NCBI RefSeq assembly: GCF_003324185.1
Contig: NZ_PXUP01000012.1
Span: 38,275-102,274, forward strand
DNA length: 64,000 nucleotides
Reading direction: 5' to 3'
From: Faecalibacterium prausnitzii
GTDB lineage: Bacteria > Bacillota > Clostridia > Oscillospirales > Ruminococcaceae
Shown: positions 63,850 through 64,000 of the stretch, one piece after another
How the letters are laid out: every line of letters begins with the position of its first letter
How positions within the stretch are numbered: the first letter of the stretch is position 1
Position numbers and translations under genes: made by a program
The notes under the pieces: generated by a model
What the model was told of the DNA's origin: nothing
Databases searched by the model: none
What the model saw: only the letters and a program-made list of their open reading frames with translations

Positions 63850-64000
63850 GTCAGCCGCAAGGCTGCGGCGCACAGGACCTTGAAAATTGAACAATATCGA
63901 AAGAACTTGTAACGGAACCTATATTCGTGTTGGAAAAACACGGTAAACAATTCCAAACAAAAGTAATTCACACAGGACGCAAGCGATTGCGTGCTGAGCG
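63850..64000 (+). other. Leader of an rRNA operon (16S gene beyond window)
   Basis: The stretch GACCTTGAAAATTGAACAAT and the A/T-rich pre-16S region that follows resemble the leader sequence before 16S rRNA in Clostridia. No 16S 5' end (AGAGTTTGATC) is reached by base 64000. No protein gene is seen in 63591-64000. Confidence 0.7.

Noticed and set aside
63599..63883. A 94-codon open frame after sigF
   Set aside because: It overlaps both rRNA promoters, is AT-rich and has no family resemblance.

Overview
The window looks like a chromosomal segment of a high-GC gut Clostridium of the Oscillospiraceae/Ruminococcaceae, most like Faecalibacterium or a close relative. This is inferred from the gene content (spoIIA operon, T-box, GlpP, sortase-C pilus, Gln tRNA with encoded CCA), the codon use and the intergenic repeats; no database search was possible. 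About 55 genes are supported, mostly with clear AGGAGG-type ribosome binding sites and ATGA stop/start overlaps. There is no phage, CRISPR array or recognisable IS transposase.

Region by region. 1-3.5 kb: molybdenum locus (MOSC-MogA fusion, ModABC importer). 3.7-8.8 kb: reverse-strand glycerol-3-phosphate-type oxidoreductase operon with DUF1667 partner, GlpP antiterminator and an M20 amidohydrolase; a leader terminator between glpP and the oxidoreductases is the probable GlpP target. 8.9-15.6 kb: secA, a CPBP protease, rpsO and pnp. 15.9-23.5 kb: reverse-strand sortase-C pilus operon (coiled-coil protein, signal peptidase I, large adhesin broken by one amber codon, major pilin, sortase, minor pilin). 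23.7-24.5 kb: secreted InlB-repeat protein plus a 77-residue peptide with a double-glycine leader. 24.9-30.7 kb: tRNA-Gln(UUG), FCD/GntR regulator, AAC(3)-like acetyltransferase, AraC regulator, small unknown proteins, a MITE-like element and TraX. 31.1-36.5 kb: split activase/2-hydroxyacyl-CoA dehydratase-like pair and a U32-like protein. 36.7-39.3 kb: a TetM-like ribosomal GTPase fused to a Rae1/YacP-type NYN nuclease domain, the most provocative gene here. 39.5-49.4 kb: nnrD, nitroreductase, tsaD-polA, ferredoxin, ArsC-like protein, glycosyltransferase, lipoprotein, Lrp regulator. 49.5-57.2 kb: candidate sRNA, hflX, GNAT, a frameshifted homocysteine methyltransferase/MTHFR gene, and a glycosyltransferase-flippase-glycosyltransferase operon. 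57.2-62.0 kb: T-box valS, VanZ-like protein, FolC-like Mur ligase. 62.1-64.0 kb: spoIIAA-spoIIAB-sigF, then tandem promoters and the leader of an rRNA operon whose 16S gene lies beyond the window.

A family of composite intergenic repeats recurs at about 3.5, 15.75, 30.8, 39.3, 40.6, 45.3 and 49.8 kb. Five copies have a hairpin whose arms differ in sequence but stay self-complementary. All carry a core in which two interleaved pairings (a-b-a'-b') can form, and the second pairing shows compensatory changes between copies, which points to selection for structure.
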